Shown here in pieces: positions 1 through 13,004 of a stretch of 64,000 nucleotides of DNA. Every line of letters starts with the position of its first letter. Positions within the stretch are counted from its first letter, which is position 1. Origin of the DNA: Dipteris shenzhenensis. Taxonomy: Eukaryota; Polypodiophyta; Polypodiopsida; Gleicheniales. The translations under genes and the position numbers were made by a program. Below the pieces are notes generated by a model. It was not told the DNA's origin. It searched no databases and worked only from the letters and a program-made list of their open reading frames with translations. The stretch lies in assembly GCA_047967505.1 (NCBI GenBank), contig CM106539.1; one strand, 5' to 3'.

Positions 1-3000
1 TCAATTTTTGATGAACAAGAGTGTGCTTTTGTGAAATGGTGTGTTTATGAAAATGTTGCAATCTAGAATATAACTTCTGAAAATTTTTCATGGGGATGGA
101 AACCCAGTAATTGAACCTGGTTCTACGAGAAGCTGTGTTGATCATAATATTGAGGACCAAGGTATCAGAGTGATCTTGTTGCTTTGTCAAACTCTCTCTT
201 TGATAATATTCTTCAAGTTTTTGATAAGAAGGCCATGCTTATGCAAGATGGTGTGTTTATATAAAAATGATACAGACTAGTATATAATGTGTGCTCCTTG
301 ATATGTCCATTGTTTCAAGTGTTCAAGTATAAGTTGAGATACTAGTCTCAATGGCATCCATAGAGAATCATAACCATTCTTGTGCAAAACATCATGTTGA
401 TCAGACTGTCGAGGACAAAGCTATAGATATGAGCTCCCTCCCTCATCAACCTCTTTCCTTTATACCTTCTATCAATGTTGCCAACAAGGTTACTGTTGTG
501 ATGGCCACTGGCAAAGATTGACTGTATCAAAAGGAGGTTCATGCAGCTAGACTTATGCCAAACGGAATGAGGGAAACTCGAGAAGGAGAAGTTGGCCGTC
601 AAGCAAAGCGTAAACCCAAAGAGCAGTTAAGTTGCTACATGCTAGGCAACCAAGCAATTGTCGATAGGCATAGAGCAAGAAGGTAAATGAGATAAGAGAC
701 AATACAATTGAGAACCACGAAGTAAGGAGATCAGCGAACGGTGCAATTAATGAGAAGGGAAGCGAATGAGAGCCTTTACAAGCCAAGAGAAAAGGCTGCC
801 TAAAGACTGACGGGAACATGAAGAGGTTAGCCATTAAACCAAAAAAACTCATCCTGAGAGAGAAAGAGTCATGAAGAGAGACCATGTACTGTCATGACGG
901 GTCGGAGCGCAGTAAGAAAGATGATAAAAAAAGTGTCGTTCAAGCCAGCCAAGCTTAAGGAAGCCAAGGCTACAGTGGAGGAAAAGGATAGTGAGTGTGA
1001 GTGGAGACGCAGAAAAGGAGCACGCGCTCAGTAGTTCTATTAGGCAGTATAAGGGCACATAAATAGGGGGTGGTAGGATGGAATTAGATAAAGAGCATAA
1101 CGCTCTATCAAGAAGAGCGAGTAGAAAAACGTCATCTACGAGGGGAGTGGGTAGTGGTGGTTAGAGGTTGGGCGGTGGGTAGGGGAAATTTAAGGGTCTA
1201 TTACGTGGATAGTTGGTTAGCAAGAATAGGGGGTTAGGGAAGGTAAGGCATTGGTTATGTGAATGGGAAGCTTAATGTAGGGGTAGTTTCTTTTAGATGG
1301 GTTTATTAAAATCATTAAGAGGGATTTTAAAAGGAGGCTTTAGTTAAAATCAAAAAATGAAAAAATAAAAGGAGTTGGAAAAAGGCAAAAATAGTTTTAA
1401 ATGAAAGTATTCAGAGGGTTTCTTAGGGATTAAAAAACTCGACTAGAAAAGGGGAAATTATTAGTTAGGGAATTATTAAAATGAAAAATAATAGGGATAG
1501 GCTAACCTTACAAATTTAGCTCTAGGTTATCAGTGCATTGTTCTTAGACACCCCCATGACGTAGTCACAAGCTTTTAAAGGATTATTGTGAACCATAGAC
1601 CAAAGGATGAAAACAATCTTCAATTTTGAGGTGGTAAAGATAATTAACTTTGTTTAATAAACATAAGCATAGGAAATTCTAATTTTATATCTAATATATA
1701 TAACATATATTAGCAATTATTCATTAAAGGTGTGCACAAAAAGAAATAGTGTGATTGTAAACAAATGATGATTAAGGGTGGAGGTAACTTTATTAAATGG
1801 AAATTAAAATAAAAATAAGTAGCGAAATTAAATTACTAATAAAGTTTATGAAGAGGAGGTTAAGAAGCAAGTAGAAAAGGGAAAATAATACAATTAAAAC
1901 TTTTATTTTTATTTTAAAGGGGGGATAATAAATTTAGGGGGGGTTTGAAAAGATTACTATATTCATTAAAACACGGTGTGTATAAAAAGAGTCAATGGAA
2001 CAAAATGTATAATTTGTGTGTGAGCAAAAGGAGCCAATGAATCAAATATTTAATGTGTGTGTGTGTGTGCACGCACATGCGCACGCATTTGTAAAGTTAA
2101 AAAAGTGTGTGTGTGTGTGTGTGTGTGCACGCATGTGCAAATAATTCAGTATCCCATCATATAGATCAACCATATATTTATTTCCAAGTAATATCACCAA
2201 TAGTTGAAATAAGAATATATTTAAAACATTATATTGATTCTTGCTGGAGTAAAAGAATTTTTATTTTATTTTTGATGAAATCCAAAGGAGATAACAATGT
2301 ATATTCAAGGGGTAGCCATGGTAGTTATGTTCTTGATAACGATTATTCGAAGATGGAAGAACTATACCTTTTGCCAACCAACCACACAATAACCAAAGTT
2401 AGAACTTTGTAGATTATTAAGTGGGTGACAGGTATCCAAGCATCCTTCCCCCGCTTGTTATTGCTGTCATGAATAATACTCATCAAAACAACAAGTACCC
2501 AGGCTTATATTAGAAAAAAAAGGGAGTTAGAACATATACAAACGAAAGGAGTCAAAAATAAATTAAATTCCTAGCCTTCCATGAAGGAGGCATGCTAAAA
2601 GTAAGCGAAAAAAAGGCCTACCATATAGGAGGCACAGTAAATTAAAGGTAAGTGTACAAAATTCCTAGCCTGCCATAAAGGAGGCATAAAAGATTAAGAG
2701 AACTAATGTAGTTGCTACACCATCCATAGAGGAGGTACAATACTTGTTAGAAACAATTAGCGAAAATAATTAACAAGCACTCCATTAGGAAGCAAATTAA
2801 ATATTGAAAATATTGGCAACATAGTCCCATTATTTCGAGGGGACATGTCATGAAGTAACTTTAAATGTTTAAATCGTTGCAATTCAAAAGTTAATACCGA
2901 ATTGTGTGCCTAAAGCAGGGAAATAGTTAAAGTAAGAGTTACAAGGGTGCTCCAAGGGTGACAAGTAAGGTAGTATAGCCTTATGTCTATTTATTGATTA

Positions 3001-3619
3001 TTCAGGGGAAATCTCAACTGCAATTACACCGTTATTTTAATTGTGTCTTGGCCTTTCTAGCGAGGTAGGGTCTAGTCCTAATAATTCCGCCACATTGCTC
3101 AAGTTCCTTTTGGGCCTCCTCCATTTTTTGGTGATGAAGGCAATTTTGGCAGGGTCCTAGCTAGCGGACATTTTAGCAGTCTTCTTATATGTTGGGGTGT
3201 TTGGTCCCAACTTTGTCTGAACATAATCATAAAGGGTTATAGAGATAATGTGTTTTGGTAATAAATATTTATGTGATCCTAATTTTTTATTTTTTAATAA
3301 AAAGACAGATATTCCACTTAAATTCAACGGTGAAAAATCCAAGAAGGCAATGACAAAATGTGTTAGTGCAACTAGGAAGGACATATATTGACAAATTTAT
3401 AGAGAGGAAGAAGACTCCAATTACAAATTTTCACATGATTGAGGATGACATAACCAAGCAAGAGGGTAACACGAGTTATAATTTTTCTAATGGTGGAGGT
3501 AAGTGAGATTATCATGCACTAGAAAATAGTCCACCATGTAAAACACCGTAAAGGTGAACATGATAGAGCAAATAGAGATTCAAAGATAGGTAGAGGAGTA
3601 ATTAGAAATAGTGTCAACA
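1..3619. other. non-coding stretch, no gene recognised
   Basis: I see no supported gene here. Open frames of 60-110 codons occur on both strands (for example 348-1058, minus) but none shows a recognisable motif or exon pattern. The sequence is AT-rich with purine-rich strings around 1100-1500, and a GT dinucleotide run at 2053-2128 is broken by an ACGCAC-type interruption. Two short blocks near 2570-2740 repeat a phrase resembling 'cctagcctgccataaaggaggca', which looks like degenerate tandem duplication. Old transposon debris is the likeliest content. Confidence 0.5.
2053..2128. repeat. (GT)n microsatellite, two blocks
   Basis: Two GT runs are separated by a short mixed segment containing GCACGCACATGCGCACGC. 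It is a simple-sequence repeat with no coding content. Confidence 0.9.
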
Positions 3620-3775
3620 AGATCTAGTAGTTCTCTCTATGTAGCACCTATTCTTTTATCAAAAAGAAGAATGGGACTTCCTATATGTGCATTGACTATT
3701 GTGTGCTAAACAAGGTTATGGTAAACAACGACTCCCGAATTCCTACAAGAGATGATGTTCGAGACAAATAAAGAG
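3620..3775 (+). pseudogene. Ty3/gypsy reverse-transcriptase fragment
   Basis: Plus-strand translation gives the first RT block of gypsy elements: a Ser-Ser-x-x-Tyr-Val-Ala-Pro-Ile-Leu stretch, then after a one-base frame change a Lys-Lys-Lys-Asn-Gly-Thr run followed by Met-Cys-Ile-Asp-Tyr and Leu-Asn-Lys. Known gypsy RTs read SPYAAPV..VKKKDGTxRMCIDYRxLNK here, so the order and spacing match. Only about 50 residues are visible. No YxDD block, integrase or LTR was found nearby. It is a short broken relic. Confidence 0.6.
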
Positions 3776-5362
3776 GGCCCTAGGCATCTAGTATAATAAA
3801 ACACCATATTAGATAATTTGAGAAAATACCATTCTTAGAATGGTAGTGTTGGGGGAAATTATATCCTTTCTCCATGAAAACTCAAGATAAATAGAGAAAA
3901 TAATCTACATTCTCATTCATAGCAGTATGAAATATCAACTACATTCTCACTCAATAAATGTAATCATAAATTTATTAAATACATTGTGATTCACCAAAAG
4001 CATCAACTCCTAAAATTAATTGAGCGAGAATCATTAAATGAACCTTAGGAGTGTTCATAAACACCTTTAAGTTAGCTTTTACATTATCCATACTTTGTTC
4101 GCTTGAAAATATTCATTTCAAAATTTGCAAAGCTACGCAGAATCTCCCATATCATGTTGTGACCCTTAGTGGTGTTCTACAATTGGTAATAACCATCAAT
4201 TTTGAATCACATTATATCAAACTTAAAATGTTAACAAGTAATGAAAATTTTAAGGAATGCAATATTTGTAGTTGATATAGAGTTATGTTGTCTGATAAAC
4301 ATTTATTATGCACTTCCAAACCTTAATACTAATGGGATTCATTGTAAAAAGATAGCTTTACATGTTATGAGAATTGCATAATTTTTCTATTGAAAACATA
4401 ACATTTCATTGATATACCATTGGCAACTCTGAAATCAAACATCATTTAGGATAAATTCTGACTTTATGGGGAGAATGATACTAGAGCCATGATGGCACTA
4501 TTAAAGGCAAATTTGATTCACCTACTCCCATTTTTGATGCCATCTACCTCTCTTGTTGGATGGCACAAACGAAGGCAAATTTGAATCACTTACTTCCACG
4601 GCTACTACCATTTGGCTCGAACGTTACTCATGTGTGTATTGGGGTGATTACCTTGGCTACCTCAGCATTGACATCATTCAAACTCTGATCCATTTAGAGG
4701 AGCTATATGCAACATTGTTAGTAGCCCAATTGAGGGGATATATACTAGTAGCCGGAAGCAAACCTGTTATTATCTCCATGCAAACCATTCGCAAACTCTA
4801 CTACACAATCTTGGCCATTGTTATCTTGATACTTCTTAAACATTGTGCTTGCAATCCCAATCCGCTTGGGCATCTTTCTACATATGAAAGAATTTTTCAT
4901 ACTTTAATCATTGGAAGGCTTGCCTATTAAGTCAAAAACTCCAAGGGACGGCCACTCCCCACATTGAGGAGACTTAGGCTCCACCCTTGTGATAACTTTA
5001 GCTTGACTATGTCTACCAACTATGAGCATAGGTGGCGGCAATACTGCTTTGTTGATATCTATAGCGGAGCTGCCTCCCTGGGAGCCTCGGCGCCCCCCCG
5101 GCCTGCTTTGGTCTTCTGCCCCATCTGTTGATCGACCGCGTGCCACACCGGGGCAGGGTGAGCCCACGACACCCCCCTGCGACATTGACACCACAGCTCA
5201 CCGCATGGGCTGTGGCTCCTGTTCAGCTCGCCTCTCAAGGGTGTGCTCCAGCCCGCCACCCAGTTCAGTGCCTGTGATTAAATAGCACTACCAGCTCGTC
5301 CGCCTCTATTGCATTGCGGTGAAAAGCGTGTCTATCACCATAGCAATTGGGTTGTGGCTTCA
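3776..5362. other. non-coding stretch before the gap
   Basis: No gene recognised. A 125-codon plus-strand frame (4553-4930) has no family motif I know. From about 5040 to 5280 composition changes abruptly to GC-rich, with C-runs, and several overlapping frames open on both strands purely because of that composition. The change just before the N gap may be a separate insertion. Confidence 0.4.
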
Positions 5363-5462
5363 NNNNNNNNNNNNNNNNNNNNNNNNNNNNNNNNNNNNNN
5401 NNNNNNNNNNNNNNNNNNNNNNNNNNNNNNNNNNNNNNNNNNNNNNNNNNNNNNNNNNNNNN
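5363..5462. other. assembly gap (100 N)
   Basis: Exactly 100 consecutive Ns, the conventional size for a gap of unknown length. It lies directly against the purine satellite that starts at 5463, which probably caused the break. Confidence 0.98.
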
Positions 5463-5668
5463 TGAGAGAGGGAGGGAGAGAGAAGGAGGAGAGAGAGGGA
5501 AGAGAGAGAGGGGAAGAGAGGGAGGAGAGAGGGAAGAAAGAGAGAGGAGAGAGAGAGAGAGAGAGGGAGGGAGAGAGAGGGAGGGAGAGGGAGGAGAGAG
5601 AGAGGGAGGAGAGAGAGAGAGGGAGGAGAGAGAGGGAGAGGGAGGGAGAGAGAGAGACAGGGGGGGAG

Positions 5669-5700
<32 letters not shown>

Positions 5701-5728
5701 AGATAGGGATAGAGGGGGGGGAGGGAGG

Positions 5729-5762
<34 letters not shown>

Positions 5763-5768
5763 AGGGAG

Positions 5769-5812
<44 letters not shown>

Positions 5813-5915
5813 AGGAGAGAGAGAGAGAGAGAGAGAGGGAGGGGAGGGAGGAGAGAGAGGGAGAGAGGGAGGAGAGAGGGAGGGAGGGAGGAGAGAGAGA
5901 GAGAGAGGAGAGGGA

Positions 5916-5946
<31 letters not shown>

Positions 5947-6037
5947 GGAGAGAGAGGGAGGAGAGAGAGAGAGAGAGAGGGGGGGAGGGAGGAGAGAGAG
6001 AGAGAGAGAGAGAGGGAGATAGGATAGAGAGAGAGGG

Positions 6038-6081
<44 letters not shown>

Positions 6082-6102
6082 TAGAGAGAGAGGGGGGGAG
6101 GG

Positions 6103-6154
<52 letters not shown>

Positions 6155-6381
6155 AGGGGGGGGGAGGAGAGAGAGAGAAGAGAGAGAGAGAGAGAGGGAA
6201 TAGAGAGAGAGGGGGGAGGGAGGGAGGAGAGAGGAAGAAGAGAGAGAGAGAGAGAGGGATAGAGAGAGAGAGTAGGGATAGAGAGAGAGAGAGAGGGGGG
6301 GAGATAGGGATAGAGAGAGAGAGAGAGAGGGGGGGGAGGGGGAGAGAGAGAGAGAGAGAGGGGGGGGGGGGAGATAGGGAT

Positions 6382-6412
<31 letters not shown>

Positions 6413-6420
6413 AGATAGGG
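5463..6420. repeat. purine-only GA/GGA satellite
   Basis: Nearly 1 kb of the plus strand contains almost only G and A, as GAGAGA blocks alternating with GGGGGG and GGGAGG. Rare breaks read GATAGGGATAGA. Frames across it encode Arg/Glu/Gly low-complexity strings and are not genes. Polypurine tracts with mirror symmetry can form triplex DNA in vitro. The true length is unknown because the gap abuts it. Confidence 0.95.
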
Positions 6421-6662
6421 AGCCTAGTAGCCTAACGGTTGTCTTATTATATTGCTATGGGCTCCATCGAGTTGAGAAACATAGAATTGCTATTTCTTTT
6501 TTTGGTTGTCATTCCTTTTGCATCAATCGTTATTATGTTCTAAGATAGTGCAAGGATTATTGCCAACATAGAACTCTTATTTTCCTTTGACAAACTGAGA
6601 TGTTGCTTGCTTTGACCAAGAATTCTAGCAAACTTACAATGGAGATATATATATATATATAT

Positions 6663-6699
<37 letters not shown>

Positions 6700-7136
6700 T
6701 TAGTGCATGTGCGTGTGCATCATGGGGGACACAATCAAAGGAAGAGAGAGAGAGAGAGAGAGAGAGAGCATTTGTGTGTGTGCAAGAAGGGGGGTGGGTG
6801 TTGTGCGAATGCTTTGCCTCTCTTCTAACTGAATAGTTCAGTAAAACTGAGCATAGAGCCAAGCCAAGTGGTGCCTATGCTGGAGGATTTTGAAACTTGA
6901 AATTCTATTGCTAGAAATTACAAACATTTTAAAATCTCACTTTGAGACCCAGCGGAGCGGGTCTTTAACCCGTCGTAGACGGGTCATGCTACTCGTTATT
7001 CCTTATCCTAGTGATTCGGCTCTTTGATAGCGACCCTTGGTCTAGCCAAAGGGGCTCCATGGCCACACCCTCAAGACCCATAGTTGTCAAAGTGCTTCTT
7101 TCATGGTCAAATAAGCAACGGGTTTAGCAACAAGCA
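6421..7136. other. short non-coding stretch with microsatellites
   Basis: A TA/GATA/GA compound repeat lies at about 6645-6699 and a GA run at 6741-6769. Nothing coding was recognised. Confidence 0.6.
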
Positions 7137-7333
7137 ATGGATCTTCTTCAGGACAGGGCAATGATAGGAAGGATCGTTGGCCTCACTCTTTCAAGGAGAC
7201 AAATCAGGGATTGGATCCAGGCTAGCCTAGCACTAGATGGTGACCACATTCAAGAGGTCGCTATCTACGGACGCGGAGTTTTCCTTCTCCAGCAACCAAA
7301 GTTGAATAGTATGCAACATTCTTTGGATCTCTA
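7137..7333 (+). pseudogene. possible LINE ORF1 (DUF4283-like) fragment
   Basis: A 65-codon frame reads ...RAMIGRIVGLTLSRRQIRDW... followed by Gly-Arg-Gly-Val-Phe-Leu-Leu. In plant LINE ORF1 and related DUF4283 domains the matching block is (A)LIGRFxGxRPSxxxxxxW with a later GxGFFLF motif. Order and spacing fit, but identity is low and only one block is visible, so this is a tentative relic. Confidence 0.35.
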
Positions 7334-8119
7334 AAGAAAGGACTACTGTATGCAACATTATTTGGATCTCGAAAGAAAGGACTAGTAACAAAAACAACAT
7401 TGTTTTTTAAATCATTAAGTAATAGTACACAAAAATAACAATGTTTGTTGAGGCCTCAAGCCCTATTCCTAATCCTCCTCAGTAGCTTTGGGCCCCTTGG
7501 TCGATTTTTGTAGCTAAAAGATTGATACTTGAACAATGTGGTGAGCCTATGATCAATCAAGTAGGATGGGCATGCACTGCCAGGGAGGCCAGATGGGGCA
7601 AACCATTGCCAACATTTAGTTTGAATGGAATCGAGATACAACTCTAAACAAGATTCCTTAACAACATTACATAGCATCACCTACAGATAGGGCCTCACAT
7701 CACCTGAGTACATAAATTCCAAACATCAAGGGGTTCTTATAAGGATCAAATAGGCAATATTACATTACAACAAACCCAGTAACTCAATACATCCAACATG
7801 TATGAAGTTGGCGCTTTGAATACAAGCGATTGGAGAGCATTCGTCATAAAAAATATATTCGCATAGATCTATACCCTCCATAGAACTCGCAAACTCATCA
7901 AGTTGGTGCTTCTTACCTCTTATTCTAAGCTTTAATTACGGTTTTGAATGGTTTTCTTCCTCCAATTGGGAGATCAATGTGGTATGCCTATAGCATACTC
8001 TTAGCATCTTTAGTTACTTACTTGTTTGTAGCATGCAATGAAGAGAAGTTTGGATGAGACCCACCAAGCAACAAACAGTGCAACATCCTCCTTCACACAA
8101 TGCAGTGCTTTTTGAAGTT
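7334..8119. other. non-coding stretch
   Basis: A 40-bp phrase around 'atgcaacattctttggatctctaaagaaaggacta' is duplicated at about 7312-7346 and 7350-7384. Nothing else recognised. Confidence 0.4.
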
Positions 8120-8282
8120 CAATCTTGGCTACCACCTTATAGGATGTGTTCAGCATGTGGGCTGGTCGCCAATAGCCCACTTTCACCCTACTTTGGAGTT
8201 TTGGGAATAATTCCATTAAGCTAGCATTTTCATCTTCAAAAAATGCCCCTCTAAGGACCACTATATCAGCCATCTCTATCAA
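8010..8282 (-). pseudogene. possible LINE reverse-transcriptase fragment
   Basis: The minus strand contains Gly-Tyr-Trp-Arg-Pro-Ala-His-Met-Leu-Asn-Thr-Ser-Tyr-Lys-Val-Val-Ala-Lys-Ile, close to the LINE RT block xxWRPIxLLNxxYKIxxKI. The following Leu-Gln-Lys-Ala-Leu fits the next helix. About 40 residues can be aligned by eye. No catalytic FxDD is seen, so it is a relic. Confidence 0.4.
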
Positions 8283-9090
8283 GTCTATTTTGATAAAACT
8301 CTAGAAGACTCAATAGTCACACCATGGGGCCCTAGTGATTTTTCCTCTTTCATAGCATTCAATTCTTCCCACAATTTATATGTTAAGAAGGGCCTTAACA
8401 ATCCCACCCTTTGCACCTTAGAAACTTTGCACGGCATTTAGAAACCTTGAACTTTAGCCTTCTATGCCCCTAACAACCACAACCCAACGTCAGCAGATAT
8501 GCATTACCCTCTCATTGGACATGGGAGAGAGAACCACCAAACAAGTAGGAGGTGATATATTTTCATCCTTACCACCCTTCCTTGGATGGATAGATCCGAT
8601 CTATTCTCTCTGTCATGACCTTAGGTCTATTGTTCCACAAAAACCTACTAAAGCCATCCTAAATGAGCTCAGCACAAGCCACTAGATCACAAGAAAGACA
8701 TAGGTCCTCTCAAGCTCCCATTCAAAGCAAGATATAGATCTCTTAATGTGGGTTCTATCTTCGACCTTCTTAGTCATGTTCAAATCGCATACTCGAATCC
8801 AAGTCACTCCCACCACTTTCCCCTTTACGAATCCCCAACACTCATGTGTTTATTTTGCCCATTAGGGGCATACATATATATATTAAAATATATTTACTAT
8901 TTATAAAAGTAAATATAAAAATGATAAATAAATTTATTACGTAATAAAAAATAATAAATGTATATTATATGTATGTATGCATATACATATGCATGTGTGC
9001 GTGTGTGTGTGCACATGCATGTGTGTGTGTGTGTATGTAATAAACATGTGTAAATGTATGTATTTGTTGTATACTAACTTACAAAATCAA

Positions 9091-9127
<37 letters not shown>

Positions 9128-12100
9128 AATAATCATTATTGTATTTAGATACATTCAAAAACAAAAATCCACTTGGATAATAGCACAAATATGACATGCA
9201 CTCATACATAAGGTTGTTATGTCTTTATAGTATAGAGAGACAAACATGTAATTTTATGTGGTGCTTATGAAGGGCACTCGCGTATCTACCCTTTAAGACA
9301 TTTTGATTTGTGGTACCTATAAAGGGCAAATGCATTTTTTTCTTATTTAGACATTAGTATGTCAATAGGAAATTAGAAGGGTGGACCCTTTACTTTTGGA
9401 TTCCTATAAAATTGAGTTCATCCTTTTGGATATTCGAAAAGGCACCCTCCATGTTGTCCCCACTTTAGGTCTATCCTTTCCACCCTTTTTTCCTTAATGG
9501 AATCTCAACATTTTCTCGACATCTTATACAGGAGTCCTCACGCATAAGAAGATTAATGTCTTAGTGGTGCTAGTCCTTGCATCCACTTGCTTACACTATG
9601 CAAGAGCCCTAGTCCTTGGAGATTAATGTCCTCATGGTGCTAGTCCTTGAATTCGCTTGCTTACATTAAGCAAGAGCCCTAAGGGAAGCCCTACTATTAT
9701 AACATAGTGTTTGATTGCATTGGAGAATGGAGGGGACATGCACACAGGTAGGTTGGATACTATATTTGACGTTACCATGCCCACCAACTAAATGGTGACC
9801 TCCTCTATTAATTGATCGACGTACCATTGGACCAAAGACAACTAGAGGGTGCAAGGGGTGGCCCTGAGCACTATCACCACTATAGAGTAGGGTAGATATC
9901 CTCCATACTCTTATTTTTAGCACTTCCTTGAGCATAGGGGATAATTGAGAATCTTTTGGCTTATCCCATGCATCCATCACCATTTGTGAAGAATCAACCC
10001 AAACATGGAAACTTGATATTTGCAGCTTTAACGTTGATAATTAATCACACTCAGCCAAAGTGTTGCCGTTGTAATTGTCATGAACTGCTCAAGCAAACTC
10101 ATGAGCGCCTTTGCCTTGTAAGGGACTTCATCAAATGTAGGGCCAGGTACATTAAAACCATAAGGTATAGCTGCAATAACAAATTTGTACTCATTCTTTG
10201 GCACTATCTTTTTGATCACATCATAAAAATTTGGTAAATAGATTTCTCCCCGATCAAACTCTAATAACTCATTAATAACAATGATAAATTGTTGTCATGT
10301 CCAAATGCTCTTTTTCTTTGATAGCTCAATCTTGAAGCTTGCGGGCACAATGGCTATCTCTGTACCCTTCTTGCTACGTCTCTGAAGATTATTACTAAAC
10401 AACTGTTTAATCTTTTTTTAGCATCGAAAATTTTGCATTGTAAAAGACAAGTGTCATTAAGGTTTGCATACTAGATTTGACATACCATGCTTTGAAGACA
10501 TTAAAGTATGGCGCAAGGCTCTCCATTTTGCTACTCTCAGGATACTCCATTTTGCTACTTAATTGAGCACTTAATTGAGCAAGGCTCTCCATTTGGGCTC
10601 TTCGCGCGCGTCCATTCCTTTCCCTTGGCAAGGAATCACCTAGGCGGCACAAGGTTAATATTGTCCCAACTGTAGCATCTTGAGCAATTTGCTCAAAGGC
10701 ATTCCCAATCTGCATCGAAGCTTAAATTTCCAATATATGAACGAGCTGTCAAAAATATTCATGCTGCTAAGACAAACATGGTTCTTGATCTCATCCACCC
10801 CCTACCTGACATAGAGCTCTATCCACGCTTGCAAATCCTCTGAACTAATGCTTTTATACACACTTTTGAAGTGCGCCTAGCCATAATCCTTTAGGCAATA
10901 CCTGAGCATACTGTGATGTGTGCAACTTCCGTTGCTTAAGAGCTTGACACATAATCAAGCCACCTTCTGGCCGGTTCTCATCCCAACCCAGATATAAGCA
11001 GTTTATTGACATCCTGTATACTTGTAGCAGAAATACGTATTACAATTGCAAGTGCAAATGAGATAGTGCACCCCTACTCTCAACCGCATAGAATCTTGAC
11101 AAACAAGCCTACTCCAAAAACTTATCCACATTGGAAAGTATACCTACATCGACATCACCACCTCCGATTCCTACTATGACACTGAGCTTAAAGACCTTAG
11201 GATCGCCCATCTTGGTTGGCTTGCTACTAGATTTTCTCAACCTCGCACTCTTCTTCTTCTCCTGCTACACCAAACCATACGTTAGCACCTCCAGAAAACT
11301 TGCAACGAAAAACAACCTGCAATACTTACTCGTGAGTCGCTTCTCCATCACCCGTAGCAACGGCTGTCTCCATCACCCGTATCGGAGGCTTGGCTTCCCC
11401 ACCGTTCTCACCTTCCTTCGCTTCCACAACACCGTGACCGTTTGCAATCGCCTGCACCCTCATGCTCGCTTTCCCACACCTCCACCGCAACCTCCATCTG
11501 TGCACAAACCTGTTTATCCCCTTTGACATCGTGAAGCAACCAAGAAATGATTACATGCACAATGATTTTGCAAAAAGCCTGTTTGACAAGCTCGCCAGCC
11601 CGTAGAAAACTCTGGAGAATTCCACACACAAAACTCCACGCGGTGACTCACCACGTGGCATGCCATGCAACCACTCTCCCTCCCCCCACACTCTCCACCC
11701 GCCTGCAATTAATTAATTAATGGTCCATGCGTTTTTGGCCCACCAAGTAAGTAACGGTGGCTGAGCTTGACAAAGCGAAATTGGAAGCTCTTTATTTTTA
11801 ATTTTGAATTTCCACGTGTCCTCTCGTTCTCTCTCTCTCTCAACTTAAAGCTAAATTTATATTTATGTCCCCATCATTTTCTCCCCTTCTCTCTCTCTCT
11901 CTCTCTTCTTCTTCTTCTTTTGCTGCTTCTTCTTCTCACCTTTCAATTTGCCCGGGCAGGCCTCTTGAATGTATTCAACTTGTTTCAAATTGGGGGTCCC
12001 TATCGACTTAAAAAAGTAAAATGAAATTTAAAGCACACAACCGAGTTTCTTTCATTGAAAAAACAAGTAGATGTATGAGGGTGATGGGGGCATAAGGGAA

Positions 12101-12560
12101 CCAATTGGAAAGGAGGACTGAGGGGGAGGATTCTTGAGTTTTGGACATTGAGGGGTGATTATGGAGTGGGGAATGTAGTTCAGACGAGGTGGCGGTAGGC
12201 TTTTTCAATCCATGGTCCATGGTAGTGCAAAATGATTCGCAAGACTCCGTGGCTTTCGAGTTGGACACAAAACCATTTCCGCCACTTTTCCACAGAAAGA
12301 TGTGCACAAATGAGGCCACCAATGTAACAAAGGGGACGATAACCAGTCGCTTGGGAAAAAGTTGTTCGATAAATATGAGCTGATCTGAACGGCCACACAA
12401 CGCAACATCTTCTCTTCATATGAACGCGGCCATAATGTAACAATGGGTCAATCAACACCTAGCGCAACCTTGATTCGATCATGTGGATCTTCCCATTGGG
12501 CGAGGGGTTGAAGAGGAGATTGATTGGTCCTGGTGGCGAAAAATCGTCCCAAAGTTATAC
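8283..12560. other. long stretch without a supported gene
   Basis: Microsatellites occur at about 8995-9040 (GT/CATG mixed) and 9092-9127 (CT). A roughly 70-bp phrase with 'attaatgtc..tggtgctagtccttg' repeats near 9550 and 9620. Minus-strand frames at 9666-9983, 10028-10219, 10407-10715 and 12180-12458 look partly protein-like but match nothing I know. They may be remnants of an unidentified element. From 11700 to 12560 the sequence becomes CT-rich upstream of the host gene, consistent with a plant promoter but without a clear TATA assignment. Confidence 0.35.
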
Positions 12561-13004
12561 TTAGTCATTAAGTGAGCGCGCGGCGCGGTCATTCATTCAT
12601 CGTCTTCTCCATCGCCATCGCCATGCTTCCCTTCTCATCATCTGCTTCCTCCCAGGTTCGTCCATTTTTGTTTCCATCCTCCATCTTCGCCTTCAATTCT
12701 TTGGATTCCTGTTTCCTTCTTCTCGTCATTTGCTTTCGATCGGTTTTGTTCCATCCCCTATTTGTATGCCGCCCTCTGTTTTCCGGGAACGTCTCTAGGG
12801 CTCAGCTTGCTACTTCTGGACATTTGCATCTCCTCGGAAATGCGATCAAACTTGTGCAGCGGGTCGCCATTGATGCGTTTCGTAACTTTGGCTGCTTGCA
12901 GATCTTTTCCCACAGGTCGCCAGTGAGAAGATTCCCCGCTTGCCCGGTCGCTTTTCGTCGGCAGGCATAGCGTCCTGACTGTATTCTCACTTTATTCTCC
13001 GAAA

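Noticed and set aside
5040-5285. rRNA or CpG-island gene in the GC-rich block
   Set aside because: No conserved rRNA segment or splice pattern could be recognised.
5309-6022. Long Arg/Glu-rich frames over the purine tract
   Set aside because: They exist in several frames because GA repeats lack stops, and they run through the N gap.
12572-12970. 132-codon frame as first exon of the RING gene
   Set aside because: It does not connect in phase to the CHY exon, while the ATG at 13005 does, so this is probably 5' UTR and promoter.
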